A stretch of 57,749 bases of DNA from NCBI GenBank assembly GCA_023383705.1, contig JAHDYM010000009.1, positions 1-57,749 on the forward strand, given 5' to 3'. A program made the translations under genes and the position numbers. The notes under the pieces were generated by a model. The model searched no databases. It saw only the letters and a list, made by a program, of their open reading frames with translations, and was not told the origin of the DNA. Positions 36,137-48,071 of the stretch are shown here, one piece after another. Origin of the DNA: Gammaproteobacteria bacterium. Its GTDB lineage: Bacteria > Pseudomonadota > Gammaproteobacteria > Steroidobacterales > GCA-2729495. Numbering within the stretch: the stretch's first letter is position 1; every line of letters begins with the position of its first letter.

Positions 36137-36427
36137 TCAGCGCTGCTGATGGCGGGCAAGTGCTTCGAGGTGAACCAGGTTGATGTGCAGGCTGACCCAG
36201 CGTGCCGGGGCCAGATCCTCGCGGTCGGCCGGCCTGGCCCCGTCGCGGGTATCCGGCAGCGGTCTGCGCGCCATCAGCAGGCTGGTCAGTTCGTCCTCTA
36301 CCCGCAGGCGCAACTTCGGCAGGAGTTCCTGTTCCAGCTGGCCGCTCAGTTCGCAGGCGGGCAGATCCGGCACGACGGCGCGGAGCCTGCCGTCGCTGGT
36401 TTCCATCAGGGCGACGCTGAACAACAT
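36137..36427 (-). CDS. HicB-like protein without a HicA partner
   Basis: A 96-residue protein. Its first half LFSVALMETSDGRLRAVVPDLP follows the HicB antitoxin pattern (strand, acidic turn, VPDLPxC), then ACELSGQLEQELLPKLRLRVEDELTSLL forms the expected long helix. The second half (RWVSLHINLVHLEALARHQQR) is unlike the DNA-binding tail of HicB. No small double-stranded-RNA-binding HicA gene lies on either side. It may be a solitary HicB-fold protein rather than part of a toxin-antitoxin pair. The start ATG at 36427 matches the fold. Confidence 0.55.
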   Translation of the reverse strand: MLFSVALMETSDGRLRAVVPDLPACELSGQLEQELLPKLRLRVEDELTSLLMARRPLPDTRDGARPADREDLAPARWVSLHINLVHLEALARHQQR

Positions 36428-36528
36428 GGCGGATCCTGGTCCCGGAGTGCGAACTGCAACAAGCTGCGACCCTGCCCGGGCCCTTATCATGTTGCACACA
36501 AATATACACCGCGCAGGTTTATCAGATC

Positions 36529-37086
36529 GTGGAGCGTCCGTTTCAGCCGCAGGCTGAACCAGCAGTGAGCGGCGATGTGCACGGATCTGCCTGGAGTCGC
36601 TGGTTCCGGCGCCTGACCGGCCAGGGGCCGGGCTTGCCCGAGCTTGCAGTCGAGCGCCGGATCAATGAACGGCGTACCCACTCGTTCTGGTCATTTACCT
36701 ACGGGAGCTTCCGTCCGCGTCGCCGCAATGGCCGTCGCCAGGGCGACCATGAGCGCGTCTTCCTCGACTGGCACGAGCCACGGGTCCTCTACCTGGTTCT
36801 CGCCGTCGTGCTGATGAGTTGCACCGATGCATTGTTCACGCTGAATCTCCTGGCCGGCGGGGCACAGGAGCTGAACGTGATCATGAATGCGTTGATCACG
36901 CACGATGTCCGGACCTTCCTGGCCGTCAAGATCGGCAGTACCTGCCTTTCCGCAGTGCTGCTCGCGGTGGTGGCCCGGCGCCAGTTCCTGGGGATCTTTC
37001 CGGTAGTCCGGCTGCTGCAGGTATTTTGTGCGGGCTATGCCCTGCTGCTGGTCTATGAAGTCTGGCTGTTTGTCGTATATTTCTGA
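36529..37086 (+). CDS. DUF5658-like small membrane protein
   Basis: A 185-residue protein. A charged, probably cytoplasmic N-terminal region of about 80 residues precedes three hydrophobic segments: LYLVLAVVLMSCTDALFTLNLL, TFLAVKIGSTCLSAVLLAVVA and LLQVFCAGYALLLVYEVWLFV. The motif SCTDALFTLNLLAGGAQELN with an early Asp is what I associate with DUF5658; no function is known. The GTG start at 36529 is the earliest in frame and has no obvious ribosome site, so the true start may be later. Precedes the aldo/keto reductase by two bases. Confidence 0.65.
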   Translation: MERPFQPQAEPAVSGDVHGSAWSRWFRRLTGQGPGLPELAVERRINERRTHSFWSFTYGSFRPRRRNGRRQGDHERVFLDWHEPRVLYLVLAVVLMSCTDALFTLNLLAGGAQELNVIMNALITHDVRTFLAVKIGSTCLSAVLLAVVARRQFLGIFPVVRLLQVFCAGYALLLVYEVWLFVVYF

Positions 37087-37088
37087 GC

Positions 37089-38177
37089 ATGCCTGGTGTG
37101 AAGCGACGAGTGTTTCTTGGTGGGGTGATTGCCGGATCGGCAGTCGTACTCGCGGGTGGCGTGCTCCGGTCGGCATCGGACCGGAACATGTCGGCCTGGA
37201 TGGTCCAGCCGCCGGGTGCAACAGGTGTGCAACAACCGGGTGGTGGAATGAAATACCGCGCACTGGGTGCGAGTGGCGTCAGTGTCTCGGAAGTCGGCTT
37301 CGGAGCCTGGGGCATAGGTGGTGCCTATGGCAGCGTCGACCGGGCCGAATCACTGCGTGCACTGGCGCGTGCCGAGGAGTTTGGCTGCAACTTTGTCGAC
37401 ACGGCAATGGTGTATGGCGATTCGGAGCTGGTGCTCGGTGAGTTCCTGGCTGGCCGACGCTCGAAGTGGCTGATCGCCACGAAGTTTTCGGGGCAGCCCG
37501 AAGGGCTCGAGGCGACACTGGACAAACAGCTGGTGCGCATGGGCATCGATGCGGTCGATCTGTACCAGATTCACTGGGCGCCGTCCCAGGCCGAGCAGGA
37601 ACTCTATGAGGCCCTGTACCGGGTCAAGAAGGCCGGCAAGGCCCGGCTGATCGGCATATCGCTGTATTCGATTGCCGACATCAACAGCGTCCTGAAACAA
37701 GGCCGCATCGATGTGATCCAGCTGCCCTTCAGCCTGCTCGATCCGGATCCCTTCCTGGCCAAGCTCGACCTGATACGCCGCACGGGCGTCGGGGTGATCA
37801 TCCGCTCGTCCCTGAAGGAGGGTTTCCTGACCGGCAAGTATCGGCGTGATGCGGTATTCCCTGATCCGGACGATCAGCGCCATGGCTGGACACCGGAACA
37901 GATTGCCGCGACGGTGGATTCGGCCGAGCGCTTTCGCTTCATCGAGGCGGAAGCCGGCTCGATGGCGGTGGGTGCGGCCTGTTATCCCCTGTGCTTCGCG
38001 GAAACCTCGACGGTAGTGCTCGGCACCAAGTCGGTTGCGCAGGCTGACAGCAATTTCGGCGTGGTTTCGGGTTCGCGGCTGTCCGACGCGTCCCTGCGCA
38101 GGATCCAGTCCCTGCAAAGGGAAATGGGCCTCTATGACAGAAAAGGTAGAATCCGCGACGCCCTCAGGTTTTTTTGA
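37089..38177 (+). CDS. Aldo/keto reductase with twin-arginine leader
   Basis: A 362-residue NADPH-dependent oxidoreductase-like protein. The barrel begins near residue 54 (MKYRALGASGVSVSEVGFG). The catalytic tetrad is present: Asp and Tyr in NFVDTAMVYGDSE, Lys in LIATKF, His in LYQIHWAP, and the cofactor loop is TVVLGTKSVAQADSN. Ahead of it lies KRRVFLGGVIAGSAVVLAGG, a twin-arginine type signal with RR and a hydrophobic core, unusual for an AKR and implying export of a folded, cofactor-loaded enzyme. An internal ATG at 37248 would give a cytoplasmic form. It begins two bases after the membrane gene, and a late in-frame ATG of sucA (38134) overlaps its 3' end. Confidence 0.83.
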   Translation: MPGVKRRVFLGGVIAGSAVVLAGGVLRSASDRNMSAWMVQPPGATGVQQPGGGMKYRALGASGVSVSEVGFGAWGIGGAYGSVDRAESLRALARAEEFGCNFVDTAMVYGDSELVLGEFLAGRRSKWLIATKFSGQPEGLEATLDKQLVRMGIDAVDLYQIHWAPSQAEQELYEALYRVKKAGKARLIGISLYSIADINSVLKQGRIDVIQLPFSLLDPDPFLAKLDLIRRTGVGVIIRSSLKEGFLTGKYRRDAVFPDPDDQRHGWTPEQIAATVDSAERFRFIEAEAGSMAVGAACYPLCFAETSTVVLGTKSVAQADSNFGVVSGSRLSDASLRRIQSLQREMGLYDRKGRIRDALRFF

Positions 38178-38196
38178 AGAAAGTAGCCGATTCACC

Positions 38197-41031
<2,835 letters not shown>

Positions 41032-41037
41032 CTGCAC

Positions 41038-42258
41038 ATGATCGAAGTCAAGGTACCTCGCCTGCCGGAGTCGGTGGCCGATGCCACGCTGGTGAACTGG
41101 CACAAGGGGCCGGGTGAGGTGGTGGAACGCGACGAGAATCTCGCTGACCTCGAAACCGACAAGGTGGTGCTTGAGGTGCCCGCCCCGCAACGGGGGGTGC
41201 TGCGCGAAATCCGCGTCCAGGCCGGCAGTACGGTGACCAGCGGGCAACTGCTGGCGATATTCGAGGCACAGACGGAGGGCGCCGCGGCAGCTGCACCTGC
41301 ACCTGCGACTGCACCCGCCGGGAAAGAAGCCGCTGCCGTGGCCACGCCAGCCGTTGCGGTCGCGACCAGCAGCGCACCGCCGGCTGACCGGAATGCCGGG
41401 AAGACCGGACCGGCCGTGCGTCGCCTGGCTGCGGAGCAGGGTGTCGATCCGGGCACGCTCCAGGGCAGCGGCCCGCAGGGACGGATCCAGAAGGGCGACG
41501 TACTGAAGACGTCCCCGGCAGCGCCCGCAGTGGCGCAGCAGCCGGTGCTTGCGGGGGGTCGCAACGAGCGGCGAGTGCCCATGACGCGATTGCGGGCGCG
41601 GATCGCCGAGCGGCTGGTCAGCGCCCAGCAGACGGCGGCCATGCTGACGACCTTCAACGAGGTCGACCTGACGGAAGTCATGGGTCTGCGCAGCCGCCAC
41701 AAGGAGGCCTTCGAGAAGCAGCACGGCGTGCGGCTGGGCTTCATGGGCTTTTTCGTCAAGGCCTCGATCGAAGCCCTGCGTCGCTACCCTGGCGTGAATG
41801 CCTCGATCGAAGGCCAGGACATCGTTTATCACGATTACTGTGATATCGGCGTGGCGGTTTCCACGGAACGCGGGCTCGTGGTCCCGGTGCTGCGTGATGC
41901 GGAGCGACTGAGCCTGCCCGCCATAGAAACGGCGATTGCGGAGTTCGGCCGCAAGGCGCGCGACGGCGCACTCGGCATGGACGATCTGGTCGGTGGCACC
42001 TTCACGCTGACCAACGGCGGCGTGTTCGGCTCCCTGCTGTCCACGCCGATCCTCAATCCGCCGCAGAGTGGCATCCTCGGCATGCACAAGATCCAGGAGC
42101 GGCCGATGGTCGTGGGCGGGCAGATCGTGGCGCGCCCGATGATGTATATCGCGCTGACCTATGACCACCGCATCGTCGATGGTCGCGAGGCGGTGCAGTT
42201 CCTGGTGGCGATCAAGGAAACGCTTGAGGATCCGGCGCGGCTCCTGCTGGGTATCTGA
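41038..42258 (+). CDS. sucB: Dihydrolipoyllysine-residue succinyltransferase (E2)
   Basis: A 406-residue core of the 2-oxoglutarate dehydrogenase complex. The lipoyl domain has the modified Lys in [14 protein letters not shown], an Ala/Pro-rich hinge follows (about 80-120), then the E3-binding domain ([20 protein letters not shown]) and the catalytic domain with the active-site His in [12 protein letters not shown]. It starts six bases after sucA, so all three complex genes form one operon. Cytoplasmic. Confidence 0.97.
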   Translation: MIEVKVPRLPESVADATLVNWHKGPGEVVERDENLADLETDKVVLEVPAPQRGVLREIRVQAGSTVTSGQLLAIFEAQTEGAAAAAPAPATAPAGKEAAAVATPAVAVATSSAPPADRNAGKTGPAVRRLAAEQGVDPGTLQGSGPQGRIQKGDVLKTSPAAPAVAQQPVLAGGRNERRVPMTRLRARIAERLVSAQQTAAMLTTFNEVDLTEVMGLRSRHKEAFEKQHGVRLGFMGFFVKASIEALRRYPGVNASIEGQDIVYHDYCDIGVAVSTERGLVVPVLRDAERLSLPAIETAIAEFGRKARDGALGMDDLVGGTFTLTNGGVFGSLLSTPILNPPQSGILGMHKIQERPMVVGGQIVARPMMYIALTYDHRIVDGREAVQFLVAIKETLEDPARLLLGI

Positions 42259-42276
42259 GGCAGGGAGAGGACATCG

Positions 42277-43704
42277 GTGGGCAGCAAATACGACGTGGTC
42301 GTCATCGGCGGTGGTCCGGCTGGATACGTGGCCGCCATACGCGCAGCGCAGAACGGCTTGCGGGTCGCCTGCATCGATGCCTGGAAGAACCCCGACGGCA
42401 AACCTGCACTGGGTGGCACCTGCCTGAATGCGGGCTGCATACCGTCCAAGGCCTTGCTCGAGTCTTCCGAGCTGTTTCACCGGGCTGGCCACGAATTCGC
42501 CAGCCATGGCATTCAGGTCGGCAAACCGGTGCTGGACCTCGCCGTGATGCAGTCACGCAAGGCGGCGATCGTGCGGCAGTTTTCGGGCGGCATCCGCGAG
42601 TTGTTCAAGGCCAACGGTGTCACCAGCCTGGCCGGACATGGCTACCTGCTGCCGGCGAACAAGATCCGCTACACGCCGGACGGCGGCGAGCCCGAACTGC
42701 TGGAAGCCGAACACGTGGTGCTGGCGGCCGGTTCCGTGCCGGTCGAGCTGCCCTTCGCCCGCTTTGATGGCGAGCGGATTGTCGATTCCCGGGGCGCGCT
42801 GGAATTTTCTGCCGTACCGGCGCGCCTGGGCGTGATCGGTGGTGGCGTCATCGGCCTGGAACTCGGCAGCGTCTGGCAGCGCCTGGGCGCACAGACCACG
42901 GTGATCGAGGCGCTGGACCGCTTCCTGTTCATGGCGGACGGGCAGATTGCCAGGGACGCGCAGCGCCAGTTCAAGAAGCAGGGGCTGGATATCCGCCTGG
43001 GTGCCAGGGTAACCGAGACCCGCAGCACGGCTGCCGGCGTCGCCGTCAGCTATGAGGACGAACGCGGCCGGCACTCGCTGGAGGTCGACCGGCTGATCGT
43101 GGCAGTCGGTCGCCGCCCGGCTACCGAGGGCCTGCTGGATCCGCTCGCCGGCGTGCAGCTGGCGGAGCGCGGTTTCGTGGCGGTGGATGCCGAGTGCCGG
43201 ACCACGGCCGCCAATGTCTGGGCGGTCGGTGACCTGGTGCGCGGGCCGATGCTGGCGCACAAGGGTTCCGAAGAGGGCGTGATGGTCGCCGACCTCATCG
43301 CCGGGCGTTATGGTCACGTCAATTACGCAGCGATTCCGAGCGTGATCTACACCGCGCCGGAGATCGCCTGGGTGGGCCAGACGGAAGAGCAGCTCAAGGA
43401 AGCGAGCCAGTCCTACAAGGTGGGCACCTTCAACTTCGCGGCCAGCGGCCGGGCGCGGGCGATGGAGCAGGCGGCCGGGCTCGTCAAGGTGCTCGCCGAT
43501 GCCGCCACCGACCGGCTGCTGGGCGTGCATATCATCGGACCGATGGCCGGTGAGCTGATCGGCGAGGCCGTGGTCGCCATGGAGTTCGAAGCCAGCGCCG
43601 AGGACCTGCAGCGCACCATCCACGCCCACCCGACACTCAGCGAAGCCATCCACGAAGCGGCACTTTCGGCCGATCGTCGGGCCCTGCACGCCATCAATCA
43701 CTGA
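42277..43704 (+). CDS. lpdA: Dihydrolipoyl dehydrogenase (E3)
   Basis: A 475-residue flavoprotein disulfide reductase reoxidising lipoamide with NAD+. The FAD loop is VVVIGGGPAGYVAA, the redox disulfide GGTCLNAGCIPSKA (Cys49 and Cys54), the NAD loop VIGGGVIGLELG, and the second FAD motif TAANVWAVGDLV. The C-terminal base motif HAHPTLSEAIHEAAL is intact. GTG start at 42277, preceded by gggagagg, 18 bases after sucB. Likely serves 2-oxoglutarate dehydrogenase and perhaps other 2-oxoacid complexes. Confidence 0.96.
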   Translation: MGSKYDVVVIGGGPAGYVAAIRAAQNGLRVACIDAWKNPDGKPALGGTCLNAGCIPSKALLESSELFHRAGHEFASHGIQVGKPVLDLAVMQSRKAAIVRQFSGGIRELFKANGVTSLAGHGYLLPANKIRYTPDGGEPELLEAEHVVLAAGSVPVELPFARFDGERIVDSRGALEFSAVPARLGVIGGGVIGLELGSVWQRLGAQTTVIEALDRFLFMADGQIARDAQRQFKKQGLDIRLGARVTETRSTAAGVAVSYEDERGRHSLEVDRLIVAVGRRPATEGLLDPLAGVQLAERGFVAVDAECRTTAANVWAVGDLVRGPMLAHKGSEEGVMVADLIAGRYGHVNYAAIPSVIYTAPEIAWVGQTEEQLKEASQSYKVGTFNFAASGRARAMEQAAGLVKVLADAATDRLLGVHIIGPMAGELIGEAVVAMEFEASAEDLQRTIHAHPTLSEAIHEAALSADRRALHAINH

Positions 43705-43789
43705 GCCGGGCGGCGCCTCCGGCTGGCGCGGCAATTCAGTTATCATCCTGCGCTGTGCAGGATTTTCATTGGCAGCTCGGGAGCCAGGC

Positions 43790-44317
43790 GTGAGCGGCGT
43801 TACGCGCATCCTCGGTATCGATCCCGGTTCCCGGATCACCGGCTTTGGCATCATCGATTCGGACGGCCGGCGCTCCGTCCACGTGGCCAGTGGCTGCATC
43901 CGTACGGCTGCCGCGGCGCTGCCGGTCCGCCTGCAGGCGATTTTTGCCGGCGTACAGGCGCTGGTGCTGCAGTATCAGCCGGGCGCGGTGGCGGTCGAGC
44001 AGGTCTTCATGCACCGGAATGCCGATTCGGCGCTCAAGCTCGGCCAGGCCCGGGCGGCAGCGATCTGCGCCACCTTCGGCAGCGGGGCGGAAGTGTTCGA
44101 GTACGCGGCGCGGGCGGTCAAGCAGGCCATCGTCGGTGCGGGACAGGCGGAAAAGTCCCAGGTCAGTCATATGGTTTCGGTGCTGCTGAACCATCGCGAC
44201 GCGCTCGAGGCGGATGCGGCCGATGCGCTGGCCGTCGCCCTGTGCCATGCGCATACCCAACCGCTCAACGAGCGCCTGAACAGCGCACGGCGGATGATTG
44301 CGGGGATGCGCCGGTGA
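43790..44317 (+). CDS. ruvC: Crossover junction endodeoxyribonuclease RuvC
   Basis: A 175-residue Holliday-junction resolvase. Catalytic acids are visible in LGIDPGSRITG, VAVEQVFMHRN and AADALAVALCHAH. GTG 43790 gives the family length and has ggag just upstream; a TTG at 43769 is in frame but longer than the family. The stop overlaps ruvA by four bases. It cuts junctions held by RuvAB at the end of recombinational repair. Confidence 0.95.
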   Translation: MSGVTRILGIDPGSRITGFGIIDSDGRRSVHVASGCIRTAAAALPVRLQAIFAGVQALVLQYQPGAVAVEQVFMHRNADSALKLGQARAAAICATFGSGAEVFEYAARAVKQAIVGAGQAEKSQVSHMVSVLLNHRDALEADAADALAVALCHAHTQPLNERLNSARRMIAGMRR

Positions 44318-44913
44318 TCGGGTTCCTGCGCGGTGTGCTGGCGCACAAGGAGCCACCGTTCCTGCTCATCGATGTCGGCGGCGTCGGCTATGAGGTCGAG
44401 GCGCCGATGTCTACCTGTTTCCGGCTGCCGGCTGCCGGCGAGAGCGTGCAGCTCTGCACGCATCTGCTGGTCCGCGAGGATCACCACACCCTGTTCGGCT
44501 TCAGTACGGAAGTCGAGCGGCGGCTGTTTCGCGATCTGCTCAAGGTCAGCGGCGTGGGGGCGAAGACGGCGCTCGGTGTGCTCTCGGGACTGAGCGTCGA
44601 GGCTTTCATCCGCTGTGTAGAGACCGATGACATCGCCTCGCTGGTAAGGCTGCCGGGGATTGGCCGCAAGACGGCGGAACGCATGATCATCGAAATGCGC
44701 GATCGCGTCCGTCATCCGGGCCTGGCCGGCGGTGAAGCGGGTAGTGGCCGATCGCTGGCGCCGGCGGATTCGCGTACCGAAGCGCTGGATGCCTTGCTGG
44801 CCCTGGGCTACAAGCCCCCGGAGGCGCGGCGCATGCTGGACCGCGTCCCGGATGAGGGGCAATCGACCGAGGACCTGCTGCGCGTGATCCTGCGCGGGGC
44901 GGCGCGCACATGA
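44314..44913 (+). CDS. ruvA: Holliday junction branch-migration subunit RuvA
   Basis: A 199-residue tetramer-forming protein. [28 protein letters not shown] is the OB-fold domain, two helix-hairpin-helix motifs follow ([13 protein letters not shown] and [13 protein letters not shown]), and the flexible acidic linker leads to domain III ([20 protein letters not shown]) that binds RuvB. GTG start overlaps ruvC (GTGA), and its stop overlaps ruvB (ATGA). Standard ruvCAB arrangement. Confidence 0.95.
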   Translation: MIGFLRGVLAHKEPPFLLIDVGGVGYEVEAPMSTCFRLPAAGESVQLCTHLLVREDHHTLFGFSTEVERRLFRDLLKVSGVGAKTALGVLSGLSVEAFIRCVETDDIASLVRLPGIGRKTAERMIIEMRDRVRHPGLAGGEAGSGRSLAPADSRTEALDALLALGYKPPEARRMLDRVPDEGQSTEDLLRVILRGAART

Positions 44914-45962
44914 GCAGCGGGGAAAGGATCGTGGCGACGCTGGCTGGCACGGGCGAGGATGCGCTCGACCGTTCCATCCGGCCGCAGCGCCTGACCGACT
45001 ACGTGGGCCAGGCGGCGGTAAAGCGCCAGCTCGACATCTTCATCTCCGCAGCGCGCAAGCGCGGCGAGGCGCTGGACCACACGCTGATCTTCGGTCCGCC
45101 CGGCCTCGGCAAGACCACGCTCGCGAATATCATCGCCAATGAGCTGGGCGTGAACATCCGCCACACCTCGGGGCCGGTGCTCGAGCGTCCGGGCGACCTG
45201 GCGGCGATGCTCACCAACCTGGAGCCGCGCGATGTGCTGTTCGTCGACGAGATCCACCGTCTCAGCCCGGTGGTCGAGGAAGTGCTGTATCCGGCGATGG
45301 AGGATTTCCAGCTCGATATCGTGATCGGCGAAGGACCGGCGGCGCGCTCCATCAAGCTCGACCTGCCGCCCTTCACCCTGGTGGGTGCCACGACCCGGGC
45401 CGGCCTGCTGACTTCGCCGCTGCGCGACCGCTTCGGTATCGTGCAGCGGCTCGAGTTTTATACGCCGGAAGAGCTGCATGCCATCATCGTGCGTTCGGCC
45501 GGCATCCTCGGCGTGCCGATCGATGCGGCCGGTGCGGCCCAGCTTGCCAGCCGTGCGCGCGGTACCCCGCGTATTGCCAATCGCCTGCTGCGCCGCGTGC
45601 GCGATTTCGCCGAAGTGGAGGGCGATGGCCGCATCGATGCGGGGATTGCCCGCTCGGCCATGGATCTGCTGGATGTCGATCCCGGTGGTTTCGACCTCCT
45701 TGACCGGCGTTTCCTGCTGCTGATCATTGAACGTTTCGATGGCGGACCGGTCGGAGTCGAGTCGCTGGCTGCAGCCCTGGGCGAGGAGCGTGGCACGATC
45801 GAAGACGTGATCGAGCCCTTCCTCATCCAGCAGGGCTTCGTGAGCCGCACCGCCCGCGGCCGCATGGTGACCCGGCGGGCCTGGCAGTACTTTGGCCTGC
45901 AGGCCCCGCGGGGCAGCAGCGAGGTGACGCCCGGGCTGTTTGATGCCGAAGGGCAGTCCTGA
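44910..45962 (+). CDS. ruvB: Holliday junction branch-migration helicase RuvB
   Basis: A 350-residue AAA+ motor that drives RuvAB branch migration. Walker A is [15 protein letters not shown], Walker [13 protein letters not shown], sensor [20 protein letters not shown], and the winged-helix C-terminal domain includes [18 protein letters not shown]. The first residues [15 protein letters not shown] are typical. It overlaps ruvA by four bases and is followed by tolQ 23 bases downstream, an arrangement common in Xanthomonadales-type genomes. Confidence 0.97.
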   Translation: MSSGERIVATLAGTGEDALDRSIRPQRLTDYVGQAAVKRQLDIFISAARKRGEALDHTLIFGPPGLGKTTLANIIANELGVNIRHTSGPVLERPGDLAAMLTNLEPRDVLFVDEIHRLSPVVEEVLYPAMEDFQLDIVIGEGPAARSIKLDLPPFTLVGATTRAGLLTSPLRDRFGIVQRLEFYTPEELHAIIVRSAGILGVPIDAAGAAQLASRARGTPRIANRLLRRVRDFAEVEGDGRIDAGIARSAMDLLDVDPGGFDLLDRRFLLLIIERFDGGPVGVESLAAALGEERGTIEDVIEPFLIQQGFVSRTARGRMVTRRAWQYFGLQAPRGSSEVTPGLFDAEGQS

Positions 45963-45985
45963 ATTCCTGGTACAGGCAGTAACCG

Positions 45986-46678
45986 ATGTCCGAAAATCTT
46001 TCCTTTGCCGACATGATCCTCAACGCGAGTCTGGTCGTGCAGCTGGTCATGGGCCTGCTGGTGGCCGCATCGGTGATCTCCTGGTCGATCATCATCCGCA
46101 AGCGGCGCCTGCTCAACGCTGCGCTCGCCGGCTCCGATGCCTTCGAGACCAGCTTCTGGTCGGGCGGCGACCTGAATGCCATCTATCGCGACATCACGCG
46201 TGACCAGACGGCGCCCGGGGACATGGCTGGCCTTTTCGAGGCGGGTTTCCGCGAGTTCCGGCGGCTGACCAGCCAGCAGAACATGTCGCCGGAGCAGGTA
46301 CTCGATGGTGTGCGCCGTACGATGCACGTGACCCAGATGCGCGAGATGGACCGGCTTGAAGAAAGCCTCTCCACGCTGGCGACCATCGGCTCCACCAGTC
46401 CGTACATCGGGCTGTTCGGCACGGTCTGGGGCATCATGAATTCCTTCCGTGGCCTCGGCAATGTGCAGTCGGCAACGCTCGCCGTGGTGGCGCCGGGCAT
46501 CGCCGAAGCGCTGGTCGCAACCGCTATCGGCCTGTTCGCCGCGATCCCGGCCGTCATCGCCTACAACCGTTATGCCGACAAGGTGGCCCGCCTCGAGGTG
46601 CGCTACGACAGCTTCATCGAGGAGTTCTTCAGCGTCCTGCAGCGGCACGCGCACAGCCGCACACAGGCGGCCAGGTAG
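45986..46678 (+). CDS. tolQ: Tol-Pal inner-membrane proton-channel subunit TolQ
   Basis: A 230-residue ExbB/TolQ-family protein with three membrane helices: one at about 15-35 and a pair in the C-terminal half (TSPYIGLFGTVWGIMNSF and VVAPGIAEALVATAIGLFAAIPAVIAYN). The conserved Thr/Pro-rich faces line the proton path with the TolR Asp. Energises TolA for envelope constriction at division. Starts 23 bases after ruvB; followed after four bases by tolR. Confidence 0.95.
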   Translation: MSENLSFADMILNASLVVQLVMGLLVAASVISWSIIIRKRRLLNAALAGSDAFETSFWSGGDLNAIYRDITRDQTAPGDMAGLFEAGFREFRRLTSQQNMSPEQVLDGVRRTMHVTQMREMDRLEESLSTLATIGSTSPYIGLFGTVWGIMNSFRGLGNVQSATLAVVAPGIAEALVATAIGLFAAIPAVIAYNRYADKVARLEVRYDSFIEEFFSVLQRHAHSRTQAAR

Positions 46679-46682
46679 GGAT

Positions 46683-47123
46683 ATGCGCAAGACGCGTAAA
46701 CGCCGCTTGATGGGCGAGATCAACGTCGTCCCCTATATCGACGTGATGCTGGTACTGCTGGTCATCTTCATGGTGACTGCACCGCTGCTGACGCAGGGTA
46801 TCGATGTGGAACTTCCGGAGGCCGCCGCCGATCCGATCGTCGCCGCCCAGGACCAGGAGCCGCTGGTGCTGTCGGTCGACGCGGAAGGACGGATGTACCT
46901 GAGTGTCGGCGATGACGAAGACCAGCCGGTAGACGGTGAACGGATTGTCGAACTGGCTTCCGCGGTACTGCGGCGCAATCCGCAGACGCCAGTGCTCGTC
47001 AATGCCGACCAGCGCGTCGCCTACCGTGAGGTCGTGACCGCCATGGTTCTGCTGAAGGAAGCGGGCGCCAAAAATGTCGGCTTCCTGACCGAGCCGCCGA
47101 ACAGGCCGCGGCGGCGCAGCTGA
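46683..47123 (+). CDS. tolR: Tol-Pal subunit TolR
   Basis: A 146-residue ExbD/TolR-family protein. A short positively charged cytoplasmic tail (MRKTRKRRLMGE) is followed by INVVPYIDVMLVLLVIFMV, whose Asp is the proton-carrying residue, then a periplasmic domain. The start ATG at 46683 gives the canonical N-terminus; the longer frame is a shadow of tolQ. Its stop shares one base with the tolA start (TGATG), coupling translation. Confidence 0.95.
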   Translation: MRKTRKRRLMGEINVVPYIDVMLVLLVIFMVTAPLLTQGIDVELPEAAADPIVAAQDQEPLVLSVDAEGRMYLSVGDDEDQPVDGERIVELASAVLRRNPQTPVLVNADQRVAYREVVTAMVLLKEAGAKNVGFLTEPPNRPRRRS

Positions 47124-48043
47124 TGCCGGGAACCGGAGCGGTCGCGGTGCGAAACGCAGGGTTTGCAGCGACGACGGACCAGAGGCGCAGCCTGCTCTGG
47201 TCGCTGGGCATCCACGTTGCGCTGCTCGCCATCATCCTGCTCGGCGGGATCGTGCTCCCCCACAAGCCGCAGCCCTCGGACCTGGGCATCAAGGCCACAC
47301 TCATCGACCCGGATGCCATGCGCAAGATGCGCCGGCGCCCGGCGCGACCCGAGGTGCAAAAGCCCGAGCCGCCGCAACCGGATCCGGCAGTGAAGGCAGC
47401 CGAAGCGCAGAAGTTGCAGGCCGAACGGGAGCGCAAGCTCGCCGAGCAGCAGGCTGCCGAGCGCAAGCAGGCGCAGCAGAAGGCTGCCGAACAGCAAGCG
47501 GCCGAGCAGAAGCTCGCGGAACGGAAGCTCGCTGACAAGAAAGCGGCGGAGAAAAAAGCGGCGGAGAAGAAGGCTGCCGAGAAGCAGGCAGCTGAAAAGA
47601 AGGCAGCCGAAAAGAAGGCGGCAGACCAGGCGGCTGCCGAGAAGGCTGCGGCCGAGAAGGCGGAGGCGCAGCGTCGGGCGGTGGAGGAGACACGTCGTCG
47701 CACGGAACAGGCCGAGCTTGCGCGCCAACTGGCCGAGGAAGACGCCTTGCTGGCGGCGGCGGATTCCGGTGCGCTGGCCGAGTATGTCGCCCTCATCAGG
47801 CAGAAAGTCGAGCGCAACTGGGTGCGGCCACCAAGCGCCAGGAGCGGGCTGGAGTGCGAGTTGTACGTGACGCAGATTCCCGGCGGGCAGGTGACCGGCG
47901 TGCGCATTGGCGACTGTCCGGCGGATGATGCTGTCCGTCGTTCCATAGAAGCCGCCGTGCTGCGTGCATCGCCCTTGCCGATGCCCTCCAGCCAGGCCCT
48001 GTTCGAGCGCAACTTGCGCTTTGTGTTCAGACCTGAAGAATAG
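47123..48043 (+). CDS. tolA: Tol-Pal subunit TolA
   Basis: A 306-residue protein linking the inner-membrane TolQR motor to Pal. It has a membrane helix near the N-terminus (LLWSLGIHVALLAIILLGGIVL) and a long helical domain (about 75-210) of Ala/Lys/Glu/Gln repeats such as AEKKAAEKKAAEKQAAEKKA. The C-terminal TonB-like domain begins around YVALIRQKVERNWVRPP and has one Cys pair (LECELYV and IGDCPAD). Repeats make the DNA locally degenerate, so length may vary between strains. Confidence 0.94.
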   Translation: MPGTGAVAVRNAGFAATTDQRRSLLWSLGIHVALLAIILLGGIVLPHKPQPSDLGIKATLIDPDAMRKMRRRPARPEVQKPEPPQPDPAVKAAEAQKLQAERERKLAEQQAAERKQAQQKAAEQQAAEQKLAERKLADKKAAEKKAAEKKAAEKQAAEKKAAEKKAADQAAAEKAAAEKAEAQRRAVEETRRRTEQAELARQLAEEDALLAAADSGALAEYVALIRQKVERNWVRPPSARSGLECELYVTQIPGGQVTGVRIGDCPADDAVRRSIEAAVLRASPLPMPSSQALFERNLRFVFRPEE

Positions 48044-48071
48044 CGCTCATCAAATCCCGATCGAGAAATTC

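Noticed and set aside
36137..36427. Complete HicAB toxin-antitoxin pair
   Set aside because: No HicA-like frame of 50-80 codons with a catalytic His was found on either side.
43704..43724. Short GC inverted repeat after lpdA (agccgg/ccggct) as a terminator
   Set aside because: Only six pairs, no U tract, and such stems are frequent by chance in GC-rich DNA.
47021..47728. Leu/Arg/Ser-rich open frames opposite tolA and tolR
   Set aside because: Produced by the reverse complement of Ala/Lys/Glu repeat codons; no start signal or family.
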